A stretch of 64,000 nucleotides of DNA. Source: Sphingobium wenxiniae. Lineage in GTDB: Bacteria; Pseudomonadota; Alphaproteobacteria; Sphingomonadales; Sphingomonadaceae. Location of the stretch: assembly GCF_007830065.1 (NCBI RefSeq), contig NZ_VLKK01000002.1, positions 248,001 to 312,000 on the forward strand, read 5' to 3'. How positions within the stretch are numbered: position 1 is the first letter of the stretch; each line of letters opens with the position of its first letter. The translations under genes were made by a program, and so were the position numbers. This document shows, piece by piece, positions 1 through 9,786 of the stretch. The notes below the pieces were generated by a model, which was not told where the DNA came from, did no database searches, and saw only the letters and a list, made by a program, of their open reading frames with translations.

Positions 1-1680
1 CCGGCGCATCCTTTTCCCTTCATCCCCAATCAGGGGCTGTCGATCGTCTTCGATCTGGAGCGCCTGTCGGACAAGCAGCCGATCCGCGAACTGGTGATGA
101 TCCCCTCCTCGCTCGCCCGCTTCGTCCGCCTGCCCGGCGATCCGGCGCGCTACATGGCGCTGGAGGCGGTGATCCGGCGCTATTCCGCCGACCTGTTCCC
201 CGGATATCGCGTCCGCAACAGCGGCGTGTTCCGCATCATCCGCGACAGCGATATCGAGATCGAGGAAGAGGCGGAGGATCTGGTCCGCTATTTCCGCAGC
301 GCGATCAAGCGGCGGCGGCGCGGGCGCGTGATCCGCATGGAGATAGAGGAACGCATCCCCGAGCCGGTCGAGGAGATGTTGCAGGACATGCTCCAGGGGC
401 ATGAGGCGTTCATCGCGGAGGTCGAGGGGTTCGTGGGCATCGGCGACCTGTCGGGCATCGTCGACGAGGACCGGCCGGATTTGAAGTTCGAACCCTATGC
501 GCCGCGCTTCCCGGAACGCATCCGCGAATATGGCGGGGATTGCTTTGCCGCGATCCGGGCGAAGGATATCCTTGTCCACCATCCCTATGAAGCGTTCGAC
601 GTGGTCGTTTCGTTCCTGAAACAAGCGGCATCCGACCCCGATGTGGTGGCGATCAAGCAGACGCTCTACCGCGCGGGCAAGCAGTCCGCGATCATCCGCG
701 CGCTGATCGACGCGGCGGAGGCGGGCAAGTCGGTGACGGCGGTGGTGGAATTGAAGGCCCGTTTCGACGAGGAGCAGAACCTGATGTGGGCCGACGCGCT
801 GGAACGCGCGGGCGTGCAGGTGGTCTATGGCTTCATCGACTGGAAAACCCATGCCAAGGTGTCCATGGTCGTCCGGCGCGAGAGCGAGCAGTTCCGCACC
901 TATTGCCATTTCGGCACGGGCAATTATCATCCGGTGACGGCGCGCATCTACACGGATCTGAGCTTTTTCACCGCCGATCCCGCTTTTGGCCGGGACGCCG
1001 CGGCGCTGTTCAACTACATCACCGGCTATGTAGAGCCGCAGAGCCTTGAAAAGCTGGTGATGTCGCCGCGCGACCTGCGGAACCGCCTGTGCGACCTGAT
1101 CGACGCGGAGATCGAGCATGTCCGCGCCGGGCGGCCCGGCACGATCTGGGCCAAGATGAACTCCCTGGTCGATCCGGCGATCATCGAAAAACTCTATGCC
1201 GCCAGCAATGCCGGGGTCGAGATCGACCTGATCGTGCGGGGCATATGCTGCCTGCGGCCCGGCGTTCCGGGCATGTCGGAGAATATCCGGGTCAAGTCGG
1301 TGGTGGGGCGCTTCCTGGAGCACAGCCGCATCACCGTGTTCGGCAACGGCAAGGCGCTGCCCAACAACGGCGCGAAAATCTTCATCAGTTCGGCGGACTG
1401 GATGCCGCGCAATTTCGACCGGCGGGTCGAGTTCCTTGCACCCATCGAAAATCCGACGGTGCATGACCAGATCCTTGATCAGGTGATGGTCGCCAATCTG
1501 ATCGACACCGAGCAAAGCTGGGAATTGTCGAGCGACGGCCACTATAGGCGGGTCGAGGCGGGCGACCGGCCCTTCAACCTGCACCGTTATTTCATGACCA
1601 ATCCGTCGCTGTCTGGGCGCGGCGCGGCGCTGGACAGCGAGGCGGTGCCGACGCTGCGGCTGCGCGCGCGGGCAGGCTGA
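1..1680 (+). CDS. ppk: Polyphosphate kinase 1, 5' end missing
   Basis: The reading frame is open from the first base, so the N-terminal part of the protein lies outside the window; 559 C-terminal residues are present. PPK1 reversibly moves the gamma-phosphate of ATP onto polyphosphate at the membrane. The visible frame starts with [19 protein letters not shown], typical of the PPK middle domain, and continues through HHPYEAF to the two phospholipase-D-like catalytic domains. KTHAKV (His at codon 284 of the visible frame) matches the autophosphorylated histidine, and LEHSRI (codon about 441) matches the second conserved histidine. ppx follows 5 bases later, so the two are very likely co-transcribed. 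No disruption is visible. Confidence 0.96.
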   Translation, partial: PAHPFPFIPNQGLSIVFDLERLSDKQPIRELVMIPSSLARFVRLPGDPARYMALEAVIRRYSADLFPGYRVRNSGVFRIIRDSDIEIEEEAEDLVRYFRSAIKRRRRGRVIRMEIEERIPEPVEEMLQDMLQGHEAFIAEVEGFVGIGDLSGIVDEDRPDLKFEPYAPRFPERIREYGGDCFAAIRAKDILVHHPYEAFDVVVSFLKQAASDPDVVAIKQTLYRAGKQSAIIRALIDAAEAGKSVTAVVELKARFDEEQNLMWADALERAGVQVVYGFIDWKTHAKVSMVVRRESEQFRTYCHFGTGNYHPVTARIYTDLSFFTADPAFGRDAAALFNYITGYVEPQSLEKLVMSPRDLRNRLCDLIDAEIEHVRAGRPGTIWAKMNSLVDPAIIEKLYAASNAGVEIDLIVRGICCLRPGVPGMSENIRVKSVVGRFLEHSRITVFGNGKALPNNGAKIFISSADWMPRNFDRRVEFLAPIENPTVHDQILDQVMVANLIDTEQSWELSSDGHYRRVEAGDRPFNLHRYFMTNPSLSGRGAALDSEAVPTLRLRARAG

Positions 1681-1685
1681 TCCCC

Positions 1686-3200
1686 ATGAATTCCATGCTG
1701 AGCCGCGTCAGGGAGGTTGCCCAAACCATGGTGACTTCTCCAGAACCTGCCACCGCGCGGACGGCGATCATCGACATCGGGTCCAACAGCGTGCGCCTGG
1801 TCGTCTATGACGGGCCGCGCCGCATCCCCTTCACCCTGTTCAATGAAAAGGTGATGGCGGGACTGGGCGCGTCGCTGGCGAAGACCGGGCGGATCGAACC
1901 GGAGGCGATGGAGCGCGGGCTGCGGGCCGTGGGGCGTTTTGCCCATCTGTGCCGCGAAATGAAGGTCGCCACCATACGCTGTGTCGCGACGGCGGCGGTG
2001 CGCGACGCGACCAACGGCCCGGAGTTCATCGCGCGGGCGCAGGCGCTGGGCCTGGACGTCGAGTTGTTGTCCGGCGGGCGCGAGGCGATCGGCGCGGCCT
2101 ATGGCGTGCTGTCGGGCATTCCCGGCGCGGACGGCATCGTGGGCGATCTGGGCGGCGGCAGCCTGGAGCTGGCGCGGGTGCGGGACGGGGCGGTGCATCA
2201 GACGGTGTCGCTGCCGCTGGGCGTGCTGCGCCTGCCGCAGATCCGGGCCAGGGGGCCGAAGGCGCTGGAGCGGCTGCTGGCGAAGATGCTGGACAAGGCA
2301 GGCTGGACACCCGAGCCGGGCCTGCCCTTTTACATGGTGGGCGGGTCATGGCGCGCGCTGGCGCGGTTCGACATGCAGGCGACGCACTTTCCGCTGCCGG
2401 TGGTGCATCAATATGAGATGCCGGCCGAACGGGCCGCGCAACTGACGCGGATCGTGTCCCATGTCGGCAAGGCGCGGCTGAAGGAAATTCCGGCCATCAC
2501 CGGATCGCGCGTGCCGACCCTGCCGGACGCGGCGGCGCTGCTGTCTGTCGTCGTGCGCCGGCTGAAGGCGGGCAGACTGGTCGTTTCGGCCTATGGCCTG
2601 CGGGAGGGATTGCTGTTCGAGGATATGCCCGCTTCCCTGCGCGGGCATGATCCGCTGCTGGTCGCGGCGGAGGCGGAAGGGGAGGCGCAGGCGCGCTTTC
2701 GCGGCCATGGCGACATGATCGAACGCTGGATCGCGCCGCTGTTCCACGACGATGATGCGGACGACCGCCGAATCCGCCGCGCTGCCTGCCTGCTGGCGGA
2801 CGTCGGCTGGCGCGCCAATCCGGATTTCCGGGCGGAGCGGGGCGTGGAGATTGCCCTGCACAGCAATTGGGCCGGCATCACCGTGCCGGAGCGGGCCATG
2901 CTGGCGCAGGCGCTTTACAGCAATTTCGGTGGTGGGACGCAGGTTCCGGGCGGACTGGACCGCCTGGCTTCGCCCGAGGCATTGCAACGCGCCATGCTGT
3001 GGGGGCTGGCGATCCGTCTGGGCCAGAGGCTTTCAGGCGGCATGGAAGGACCGCTGGCCGTGTCCCGGCTGGATCGGAAGGGCGACGTGCTGGAACTGAT
3101 CTTGCGGGGCGAGGACCGGGACCTGCTGGGCGAAGCGGTCGAAAGACGGCTCCGCCAGTTGGCGCACGCCATGGGCATCCGGCATCGCCTGACACCCTGA
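1686..3200 (+). CDS. ppx: Exopolyphosphatase, Ppx/GppA family
   Basis: This 504-residue protein is a Ppx/GppA phosphatase, which removes terminal phosphate from polyphosphate or from pppGpp. The ASKHA-fold phosphate loops are visible as IIDIGSNSVRLVVYD near residues 28-42 and GDLGGGSLELA near residue 155. The length of about 500 residues includes the C-terminal HD-like region of the longer Ppx forms. It starts 5 bases after ppk, so synthesis and degradation of polyphosphate are probably encoded on one transcript. An in-frame ATG at 1728, just before the conserved domain, is an alternative start. Sequence alone does not separate Ppx from GppA activity; the neighbouring ppk favours Ppx. Confidence 0.93.
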   Translation: MNSMLSRVREVAQTMVTSPEPATARTAIIDIGSNSVRLVVYDGPRRIPFTLFNEKVMAGLGASLAKTGRIEPEAMERGLRAVGRFAHLCREMKVATIRCVATAAVRDATNGPEFIARAQALGLDVELLSGGREAIGAAYGVLSGIPGADGIVGDLGGGSLELARVRDGAVHQTVSLPLGVLRLPQIRARGPKALERLLAKMLDKAGWTPEPGLPFYMVGGSWRALARFDMQATHFPLPVVHQYEMPAERAAQLTRIVSHVGKARLKEIPAITGSRVPTLPDAAALLSVVVRRLKAGRLVVSAYGLREGLLFEDMPASLRGHDPLLVAAEAEGEAQARFRGHGDMIERWIAPLFHDDDADDRRIRRAACLLADVGWRANPDFRAERGVEIALHSNWAGITVPERAMLAQALYSNFGGGTQVPGGLDRLASPEALQRAMLWGLAIRLGQRLSGGMEGPLAVSRLDRKGDVLELILRGEDRDLLGEAVERRLRQLAHAMGIRHRLTP

Positions 3201-3271
3201 CCGCTGCGCGGACCGGTGATGCGGACAAGGGGTTGGGTGGAGGGATGGACGTTGCGTAGGCCCTCTTTCTT

Positions 3272-3301
3272 CCATCACCCCAGCGAAAGCTGGGCTGACG
3301 G
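3272..3301. repeat. Dispersed palindromic repeat, copy 1
   Basis: CCCAGC-GAAA-GCTGGG forms a 6-bp stem with a GAAA loop, flanked by partly complementary ATCACC and GCTGAC. It lies in the 234-base gap between ppx and argB. The same element occurs in reverse orientation at 16038-16066. I see no coding potential in the gap. It could end ppx transcription, although no T-run follows. Confidence 0.7.
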
Positions 3302-3434
3302 GGGAAATGCCTGCTTCCGGCCGGAAGCAATCCGTCGCGGGATCGGGGTTCGCGCACTGCATAAGCGCCGATGAAGCGGGGGGAGGGGCCGCGTAAACTT
3401 GCGGTGGCGGTCCTTTATCCTTATGCGCGCGCGC

Positions 3435-4340
3435 ATGGACAATAAGCACGCTCCCGATCCCGCGCTCCTCGCGAAGGCCGAAACCCTTGTCGAGGCGCTG
3501 CCCTATATGCAGCGCTATGCGGGCAAGACCTTTGTGGTCAAATATGGCGGTCATGCCATGGGCGATCCCGAAGCCGCGCGCGACTTCGCGGAGGATGTGG
3601 TCCTCATGAAGGCGGTTGGCATCAACGTCGTCGTCGTCCATGGCGGCGGGCCGCAGATCGGCGCGATGCTCAAGAAGCTGGGCGTCGAATCGCGTTTCGT
3701 CAACGGCCTACGCGTGACCGACGCGGAAACCGCGCATATCGCCGAAATGGTGCTGGCAGGTTCCATCAACAAGGAAATCGTCGGCTGGATTTCCGGCGCG
3801 GGCGGCCGCGCGGTCGGCATTTCCGGCAAGGACGGCGGGCTGGTGCTGTGCGAGAAAGTGGGCGGTTCCCGCGCGCCCGATCCCAATAGCGGGATCGAGC
3901 GGCATGTGGACCTGGGCTTCGTCGGCGATCCGGTGAAGGTCGACCGCCGCATCCTCGACACGCTGTCGGGGGACGGCATCATCCCGGTGGTCGCGCCCGT
4001 GGGCATCGGCGCGGACGGCCATACCTATAATGTCAACGCCGACACCATGGCGGGCGCGATCGCGGCGGAGTTGGGCGCGTCGCGCTTTTTCCTGCTGACC
4101 GACGTGGCGGGGGTGCTGGACAAGGAAGGGCAGCTCCTCACCGATCTCGACCCGCAGGCGATCAGGGGATTGCAGGAGGACGGCACGATCAGCGGCGGCA
4201 TGATCCCGAAGCTGGAAACCTGCGTGAAGGCGGTGGAAGGCGGGGTGGACGCCGCCGTCATCCTGGACGGGCGGGTGCCCCATGCGATGCTGCTCGAAAT
4301 CTTCACGGATCGGGGCGCGGGCACGCTGGTCCGCCGCTGA
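3435..4340 (+). CDS. argB: Acetylglutamate kinase
   Basis: ArgB phosphorylates N-acetylglutamate in the second step of arginine synthesis, in the cytoplasm. The 301-residue protein shows the amino-acid-kinase fold signatures [10 protein letters not shown] (phosphate-binding lysine and glycines), [14 protein letters not shown] (substrate site) and [17 protein letters not shown] (nucleotide and acetylglutamate contacts). The start is set at ATG 3435 (MDNKHAPDP), where family similarity begins; in-frame ATGs at 3399 and 3423 would add 12 or 4 weakly composed residues. The gene stands alone after a repeat-bearing gap and is followed by yggT 111 bases later. argH lies 15 kb downstream, so the arginine genes are scattered. 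Confidence 0.96.
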   Translation: MDNKHAPDPALLAKAETLVEALPYMQRYAGKTFVVKYGGHAMGDPEAARDFAEDVVLMKAVGINVVVVHGGGPQIGAMLKKLGVESRFVNGLRVTDAETAHIAEMVLAGSINKEIVGWISGAGGRAVGISGKDGGLVLCEKVGGSRAPDPNSGIERHVDLGFVGDPVKVDRRILDTLSGDGIIPVVAPVGIGADGHTYNVNADTMAGAIAAELGASRFFLLTDVAGVLDKEGQLLTDLDPQAIRGLQEDGTISGGMIPKLETCVKAVEGGVDAAVILDGRVPHAMLLEIFTDRGAGTLVRR

Positions 4341-4451
4341 GACAGGCTTTCCGGCGACAGCAAGCGGCCGTTGGCGGAATAAGCGGTGCTGGCGGCTTGT
4401 CGCGTGGCGTCTGCCTCGGCTAGAGCAAACATCCAGCATATCGGAGACTTC

Positions 4452-4742
4452 ATGGCCTACGCGCTCTATCAGATCATCGTCATCCTGCTCGACGTGTTGT
4501 GGTGGGTCATCATCATCCAGGCCATCATGAGCTGGCTGATCGCCTTCAACGTCATCAACACCCATAGCGACGTGGTCCGCACCATCATGATCGCGCTCGA
4601 CCGGATCACCGCGCCGATATACAATCCGATCCGTAAGGTTATGCCGGATCTGGGCGCGCTCGACCTGTCGCCGATGGTGGTGCTGCTGGCGATCCTCATC
4701 ATCCGGCAGGCGATATTGCCGCCGCTGTTCGGGCTGGTGTGA
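4452..4742 (+). CDS. YggT-family integral membrane protein
   Basis: The 96-residue protein has two hydrophobic segments, near residues 5-30 and 70-95, separated by a loop with the family motif RITAPIYNPIRKVMPDLG. YggT proteins are small inner-membrane proteins whose role is not settled; they are associated with osmotic tolerance and, in some lineages, with cell division. ATG 4452 follows GGAG at an acceptable distance, and an upstream in-frame ATG at 4386 would only add non-conserved residues. The next gene starts inside its stop codon, which is the usual yggT-yggU order. Confidence 0.93.
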   Translation: MAYALYQIIVILLDVLWWVIIIQAIMSWLIAFNVINTHSDVVRTIMIALDRITAPIYNPIRKVMPDLGALDLSPMVVLLAILIIRQAILPPLFGLV

Positions 4743-5065
4743 CCGTCTGGAGTCGCGACGGTGACGACCTGCTGCTGCGCGTCAGGCTGACGCCGGGCGC
4801 GGCGCGGGAAGAGATTGGCGGCGTCTGGACGGATGAGAAGGGCGCGCTTTGGCTGAGTGCCCGCGTGCGGGCCGTGGCGGAAAAGGGCAAGGCCAATGCC
4901 GCGCTGGTCGCTTTGCTGGGCAAGCGGCTGGATTGGCCCAAAAGCGCGATTTTAGTGGAATCGGGCGACACCAACCGGCTAAAGCGGCTGCGGATGAAGG
5001 GCGCCGGCGAAGCGGCGGCGCTCCAGCGTCTTTCCGCCATGATCGAGGAGCAGGGACAGGCATGA
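4739..5065 (+). CDS. DUF167 (YggU) family protein
   Basis: This 108-residue protein has the DUF167 core: [13 protein letters not shown], then [20 protein letters not shown], then a [11 protein letters not shown] motif near residue 80. The family has no firmly assigned biochemical role. Translation begins at GTG 4739, which overlaps the yggT stop (GTGTGA), indicating translational coupling. Its own stop overlaps the folD start in an ATGA junction. It is the second member of a tightly packed yggT-yggU-folD-NTF2-marC run. Confidence 0.92.
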   Translation: MTVWSRDGDDLLLRVRLTPGAAREEIGGVWTDEKGALWLSARVRAVAEKGKANAALVALLGKRLDWPKSAILVESGDTNRLKRLRMKGAGEAAALQRLSAMIEEQGQA

Positions 5066-5955
5066 CCATCGGCAAGATCATCGACGGCAAGGGCTTCGCG
5101 GCCGCGCTGCGGGCGCAGGTGGCCGAAGGCGTGGCGGCCTTCGCGGAAAAGACCGGGCGCAAGCCGGGGCTGGCCGTGGTGCTGGTGGGCGAGGACCCGG
5201 CAAGCTCGGTCTATGTCCGCAACAAGGGCAAGATGACGCTCGCGGCGGGCATGGAAAGCTTCGAGTTCAAGCTGCCCGCGACCATCGGCGAGGAAGAACT
5301 GCTCGACCTGATCGAGGAACTGAACGCGGACGAGCGGATCGACGGCATATTGTGCCAGTTGCCGCTGCCGAAGCATATCGACGAGGCTTCCGTGATCGCC
5401 GCGATCAGCCCGGACAAGGATGTGGACGGGTTCCATGTCGTCAATGCGGGGCGGCTCGCGACGGGGCAGGAGGCGCTGGTGCCCTGCACGCCACTGGGCT
5501 GCATCATGCTGCTGAAGGACGAGCTGGGCGAACTTGGCGGACTGGAAGCCGTGGTGGTCGGGCGCTCCAATATCGTGGGCAAGCCGATGGCGCAGTTGCT
5601 GCTCGCGGAAAACTGCACCGTCACCATCGCGCACAGCCGCACCCGCGACATCGCCAGCGTGGTGCATCGCGCCGACATCGTGGTCGCGGCGGTCGGGCGC
5701 GCGGAGATGGTGAAGGGCGAATGGATCAAGCCCGGCGCGACCGTGATCGACGTTGGCATCAACCGCGTGGTCGATACCGAGGACGGCAAGAGCCGGATCG
5801 TGGGCGACGTCGCGACCGCCGAAGCGCTGGCCCATGTGCGCGCCATCACGCCGGTGCCGGGGGGCGTCGGGCCGATGACCATCGCGGTGCTACTGCGGAA
5901 CACGCTGGTCGCGGCCCATGCGCGGGCGGGGTTGCCCAGGCCGGAGGGCTTGTGA
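5062..5955 (+). CDS. folD: Methylenetetrahydrofolate dehydrogenase/cyclohydrolase
   Basis: FolD interconverts methylene-, methenyl- and formyl-tetrahydrofolate with NADP in the cytoplasm. The 297-residue protein is of normal length. The catalytic YxxxK pair is visible as Y51 and K55 in SVYVRNKGK, the substrate motif is [13 protein letters not shown], the dinucleotide-binding signature is [14 protein letters not shown] and the C-terminal motif is [11 protein letters not shown]. The ATG at 5062 overlaps the preceding stop as ATGA. A longer upstream open frame exists but reads through the DUF167 gene in another frame and is not coding. Confidence 0.97.
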   Translation: MTIGKIIDGKGFAAALRAQVAEGVAAFAEKTGRKPGLAVVLVGEDPASSVYVRNKGKMTLAAGMESFEFKLPATIGEEELLDLIEELNADERIDGILCQLPLPKHIDEASVIAAISPDKDVDGFHVVNAGRLATGQEALVPCTPLGCIMLLKDELGELGGLEAVVVGRSNIVGKPMAQLLLAENCTVTIAHSRTRDIASVVHRADIVVAAVGRAEMVKGEWIKPGATVIDVGINRVVDTEDGKSRIVGDVATAEALAHVRAITPVPGGVGPMTIAVLLRNTLVAAHARAGLPRPEGL

Positions 5956-6626
5956 AGGCACGCGCGGCGCTCCTGCTGGCCAGTGCGTTCGCGCTGGTCG
6001 GCGCGCGCCCGCCGATGCGGTTCCAGCCCGATCCCAGTTCCGTGATTGCGGCGGAGATCGCCTTCAACCGGCTGGCGCAGGCGAAAGGGCAATGGACCGC
6101 CTTTCGCGAAACCTCAGCGGAGGATGCGGTGATGTTCGTGCCGCAGCGCGTGTTGGCGAAGGAGTGGCTCAGGAAACAGGCCGATCCGCCTGCATCGGTG
6201 CAATGGTCGCCGTCCATCGTCTATGTGTCGTGCGACGGGCGGCTGGCGGCGAGCACGGGCAACTGGAAGCGGCCGGACGGATCGATCGGCTATTTTACGA
6301 CCGTCTGGCGACGCGACAAGAAAGGCGCGTGGAAGTGGATCATGGACCATGGCGACACGCTGGCCAGTCCGCGGGAAGCGCCGGAATATCTGACCGGCAA
6401 GGTCGCAACCTGCAAGCGGCGCGGGCCGGGCGAAGGGCAGGCGGCGCCTGACGTCTCGCCGCCGAGGCGCAAGGGCAATGCGCCGCCGTCCGTGCCCGTG
6501 GACGAAAGCCTGACCTGGTCCGCCGATGTGGCGGGCGACGGCAGCCGCCATGTCACCGTGCGGATATGGACCGGGGCGGATTATGAAACGGTGATCGACG
6601 ACAGGGTGGGAGCGCCGGCATCATGA
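5952..6626 (+). CDS. Secreted NTF2-like (SnoaL/DUF4440-type) protein of unknown function
   Basis: The 224-residue product begins at GTG 5952, overlapping the folD stop as GTGA. It opens with a signal-peptide-like [18 protein letters not shown]. Residues of about 30-140 resemble the NTF2-like cone fold, with the conserved feel of [17 protein letters not shown] followed by IMDHGD. The C-terminal third, after a proline-rich linker, has no family I recognise. It is probably exported to the periplasm. Its location inside the folD-marC run shows co-transcription but does not point to a function. Confidence 0.75.
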   Translation: MKARAALLLASAFALVGARPPMRFQPDPSSVIAAEIAFNRLAQAKGQWTAFRETSAEDAVMFVPQRVLAKEWLRKQADPPASVQWSPSIVYVSCDGRLAASTGNWKRPDGSIGYFTTVWRRDKKGAWKWIMDHGDTLASPREAPEYLTGKVATCKRRGPGEGQAAPDVSPPRRKGNAPPSVPVDESLTWSADVAGDGSRHVTVRIWTGADYETVIDDRVGAPAS

Positions 6627-7240
6627 GCGAGCTTTTCCTTTCCGCTTTCGTGACGCTGTTCGTGGTGATCGACCCGCCGGGCTGCGCGCCGATCTATGCG
6701 AGCCTCACCACTGGCGCGAGCGCGGCGCAGCGGTGGAGCATGGCGATTCGCGCGGTGGGCATCGCGGCGGCGATCCTGTTGATCTTCGCCCTGTGGGGTA
6801 AGCAGTTGCTCCATATCCTGGGCATCGAGCTGGACAGCTTCCGCATCGCGGGCGGGATCATGCTGTTCATGATCGCCATGGACATGGTGTTCGAAAAGCG
6901 AACCGAGCGGCGGGAGAATCGCGCACAGAAGGTCGCCGAGACGCCGCAGGTGGAGGACGTCTCCGTCTTTCCCATGGCGATGCCGATGATCGCGGGGCCG
7001 GGTTCCATCGCGACGGTGATGCTGATGATGTCGCGCGCCGAAGGCATGACCGAAAGGCTGGTGGTGCTGGGCGCGGTGGGGCTGACGCTGGTGATGATGC
7101 TGGGATCGCTGCTGGCGGCGGGGCCGATCATGGCGCTGCTGGGGCAGAAGATCGAGGCGGTGATTACCCGTTTGCTGGGCGTGCTGCTGGCGGCTTTGGC
7201 GGCGCAGTTCGTGATCGACGGGCTGAAATCGAGCCTTTGA
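6623..7240 (+). CDS. MarC-family integral membrane protein
   Basis: This 205-residue protein has about six hydrophobic segments and the MarC signature LFVVIDPPGCAPIYASLT near the N-terminus, plus FPMAMPMIAGPGSI in the middle. MarC proteins are inner-membrane proteins once linked to multiple antibiotic resistance; that link was later withdrawn and the transported substrate is not known. The ATG overlaps the previous stop (ATGA), so it is the last gene of the folD run. The downstream desaturase gene converges on it, with 77 bases between the stops. Confidence 0.93.
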   Translation: MSELFLSAFVTLFVVIDPPGCAPIYASLTTGASAAQRWSMAIRAVGIAAAILLIFALWGKQLLHILGIELDSFRIAGGIMLFMIAMDMVFEKRTERRENRAQKVAETPQVEDVSVFPMAMPMIAGPGSIATVMLMMSRAEGMTERLVVLGAVGLTLVMMLGSLLAAGPIMALLGQKIEAVITRLLGVLLAALAAQFVIDGLKSSL

Positions 7241-7317
7241 AATGCGGGTTCGAGCAGCCATTCCCGTTTGAAAGAAGGGCCGGCCAAGACCGCCTTTCTT
7301 CTCCAGGCTCCCGCCGC

Positions 7318-8400
7318 TCAGCGCCGTGTCATCGTGCTCCGCGCGATCTTGCCGACCAGCGGCAGCATTCCCCGGTAGTTCCCCCGATGATAGGGCGAAT
7401 CGGTCTCCAGCGTGCCGATCAGGCGGCGGTGCGCCTCGCCCAGCGCATGATAAGGCACGCTCGGCAGCAGGTGATGCAGCGCATGGTAGCGCAGCCCCAC
7501 CGGCGCCCAGATCGCGGCCAGAGGCGAAGGGGGCGGCACATTGACCGAATCGAGATATTGCGCCGTCACCGTCATCGCGTCGCCCTCATTCTCCCAGAGA
7601 TGGGCGACCAGCGTGCGGAGCTGGTTGATGACGGTCATGCCCGAATGCACGGCCATATAGACCAGCAGCGGCTTCCACCCGAAGACGAACACGCTGCCCA
7701 CCAGCGCCAGCGCGAAGATGCAGGCGCCCGCTTCCTGCCACGCCCATTGCCGCGCGAACGCGCCTTCGGGCGGACGGCGGCGATAGGCGGGGTTGATCGA
7801 CAGCGCCGAATATTGCTCCTGCACCACGCGGCGCAGCGGCGGGACGAGGACCGACAGCGGCGTCAGCACACCAAAGCGCAGGATAAGGCCGACAGGCGCC
7901 AGCGCCGCCACGATGATGAACAGCGGCAGCGACCAGGGCTTCATCAGCGCGAGCGGCAGATATTCCGGGTCCTGCCCCGTGCCGTAGCGGGTGCGGGCAT
8001 GATGCTGGGTATGCACCTCCTCATAGAGGAAGGAGGGGATCATCAGCGGGATGCCGACCAGCAGATTCCATGCGAAGCGGAAGCCCGGAAGCGCGCCCGC
8101 GCGGATATGCGTCAGCTCATGGATGAAGCTCGCCGCGCGATAGAGCGCCAGCATCGCCACCAGTCCCGAAGCCACGGCCAGCGCCGTGCTTCCGAACAGC
8201 ATCGCCCCCGCCAGCGCGGCATAGCCCAGCAGCGCGGACGCAAGGAAATCGGGCCAGTAGATCGCGGGATTGGCGGTCGACAGCGTGCGCGTCAATTCAG
8301 CGGCGGCGCGCAGCATCGCCGCGTCGTCGGGTATCGGCTTGCGGGCCTGCGCTTCGGGCATCCGGTGCCCGGTGGCAAGAACGGGGTCATGCACAGTCAT
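7318..8400 (-). CDS. Membrane fatty acid desaturase/hydroxylase
   Basis: This 360-residue membrane protein belongs to the di-iron fatty acid desaturase/hydroxylase superfamily. Its three histidine boxes are HELTH (residues 94-98), HTQHH (130-134) and HALHH (306-310), set among hydrophobic stretches as expected for an iron site facing the cytoplasm. The start is ATG 8400, preceded by AGGAAGG; longer versions of the frame lack a ribosome site. It is divergent from a GNAT-like protein and close to a glycosyltransferase, which suggests a lipid-modifying role. The substrate (acyl chain, sphingoid base or carotenoid) cannot be told from sequence. Confidence 0.88.
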   Translation of the reverse strand: MTVHDPVLATGHRMPEAQARKPIPDDAAMLRAAAELTRTLSTANPAIYWPDFLASALLGYAALAGAMLFGSTALAVASGLVAMLALYRAASFIHELTHIRAGALPGFRFAWNLLVGIPLMIPSFLYEEVHTQHHARTRYGTGQDPEYLPLALMKPWSLPLFIIVAALAPVGLILRFGVLTPLSVLVPPLRRVVQEQYSALSINPAYRRRPPEGAFARQWAWQEAGACIFALALVGSVFVFGWKPLLVYMAVHSGMTVINQLRTLVAHLWENEGDAMTVTAQYLDSVNVPPPSPLAAIWAPVGLRYHALHHLLPSVPYHALGEAHRRLIGTLETDSPYHRGNYRGMLPLVGKIARSTMTRR

Positions 8401-8551
8401 GCTGGCCTTCCTAAAGATCAAATGCGCTGAGATCGTGGCAGCAACGTGACATATTCGCCCCGTTGCGGCCATGGCGGACGGTGACAACCGATTGACAATC
8501 GACGCCCAAGCGTCGAACTGCTCCGCTTCCTCTCAGCGAAAGCGGTCAGCC

Positions 8552-9709
8552 GTGGCGTCTCATGATCTGGTGATTTCCCCCGTCTCTTCCAAGAGCGAAC
8601 TGAAGGCGTTCGTCGATCTGCCGTGGCGGCTTTACGTCGAGGACCCGCATTGGGTGCCGCCGCTCAAGAGCGAGGTCCACGGTATCATCAGCCCCGCCAG
8701 GAATCCCTTTTTCGATCATGCCGAGGCGCAATATTTCCTCGCCCGGCGCGGGCAGAAGGTGGTGGGGCGCATCTCCGCGCATTTCGACCGCCTGGCGCAT
8801 TCCATGCCGGCGGAGCAGGGCATGGGGCCGGGCGCCGGCAATTTCGGCCTGTTCGAGGCGGGGGATGCGGAAATCGGCGCGGCGCTGATCCGCGCGGCGG
8901 AAGGCTGGCTGCGGACCAAGGGCATGACCCGCGTGGTCGGCCCGATCTCCCTTTCCATCTGGGAAGAGCCGGGGCTGCTGATCGAGGGGTTCGACCATGC
9001 GCCCACGGTGATGATGGGCCACAACAGCCCCGCCTATCGGGCGATGATCGAGGGCGCGGGCTATCGGCCGGTCAAGCAGCTCAAGACCTATGAACTCGAC
9101 ATCACGCAGGAATTCCCGCCGCTGATCCAGCGCATCATCGCATCGGGCGAGAAGAATGCCCGCATCCGCATCCGGCCCGTAGACAAGTCGAAATTCGACG
9201 AGGAAGCCGCCGTCATCCTGCGCATCCTCAACGATGCATGGGGCAATAATTGGGGCTTCGTGCCGATCACTGACCATGAGGTCGAACATTTCGGCAAGCA
9301 GTTGAAGCCGATCGTGCGCGAAGACCTTATCATGGTCGCCGAACTGGAAGGGGAGCCGGTGGCCTTCATGATCACGCTGCCCGATCTCAATGAAGCGATC
9401 CGGCCGCTGAACGGCTCGCTTTTCCCCTTCGGCTGGGCGAAGCTGCTCTGGTGGCTGCGCAATCCCCAGGTCCGGACCATGCGCGTGCCGCTGATGGGCG
9501 TGGTCCAGCGGTTGCAGGCGTCGCGCCTCGCCAGCCAACTCGCCTTCATGATGATCGAATATATCCGCCGCAACGCGGTCGCCCGCTATGGCGCGAGCCG
9601 GGGCGAGATCGGCTGGGTGCTGGACGACAATCAAGGCATGAACGCCATCGCCGACGCCATCGGGAGCAAGGTGAACAAGGTCTACCAGATCTACGAAAAG
9701 GCGCTTTGA
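8552..9709 (+). CDS. GNAT-fold acyltransferase-like protein, function unassigned
   Basis: The 385-residue protein is a long member of the GNAT superfamily that is often left as hypothetical in sphingomonads. An N-terminal domain begins LPWRLYVEDPHWVPPLKSEV; the C-terminal half has GNAT-like strands (IMVAELEGEPVAFMI) and ends with EIGWVLDDNQGMNAIADAIG and then KVYQIYEKAL, a classical GNAT C-terminal pattern. GTG 8552 (MASHDLVISPV) is chosen because conservation starts there; an ATG at 8471 lies upstream. Related proteins in sphingolipid-making alphaproteobacteria act in lipid acylation, so an N-acyltransferase role is possible but inferred only. Confidence 0.72.
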   Translation: MASHDLVISPVSSKSELKAFVDLPWRLYVEDPHWVPPLKSEVHGIISPARNPFFDHAEAQYFLARRGQKVVGRISAHFDRLAHSMPAEQGMGPGAGNFGLFEAGDAEIGAALIRAAEGWLRTKGMTRVVGPISLSIWEEPGLLIEGFDHAPTVMMGHNSPAYRAMIEGAGYRPVKQLKTYELDITQEFPPLIQRIIASGEKNARIRIRPVDKSKFDEEAAVILRILNDAWGNNWGFVPITDHEVEHFGKQLKPIVREDLIMVAELEGEPVAFMITLPDLNEAIRPLNGSLFPFGWAKLLWWLRNPQVRTMRVPLMGVVQRLQASRLASQLAFMMIEYIRRNAVARYGASRGEIGWVLDDNQGMNAIADAIGSKVNKVYQIYEKAL

Positions 9710-9745
9710 CGCCCTTTCCGGGCTTTATTCACAATGGATGCGCGT

Positions 9746-9770
9746 GCGCGCGGGAATAAATTCCGCGCGC
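9746..9770. terminator. Possible hairpin terminator after the GNAT-like gene
   Basis: GCGCGCGGGAAT and ATTCCGCGCGC pair around a short A-rich loop, with one bulged G. The hairpin lies 36 bases after the GNAT-like stop and just before the glycosyltransferase start. There is no T-run, so a role in termination is uncertain. Confidence 0.35.
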
Positions 9771-9786
9771 CAGCCATAAGCAGGTC

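Noticed and set aside
7241..7317. Possible bidirectional terminator between marC and the desaturase gene
   Set aside because: GAAAGAAGG and CCTTTCTTC pair with two mismatches only, and no T-run follows in a suitable place.
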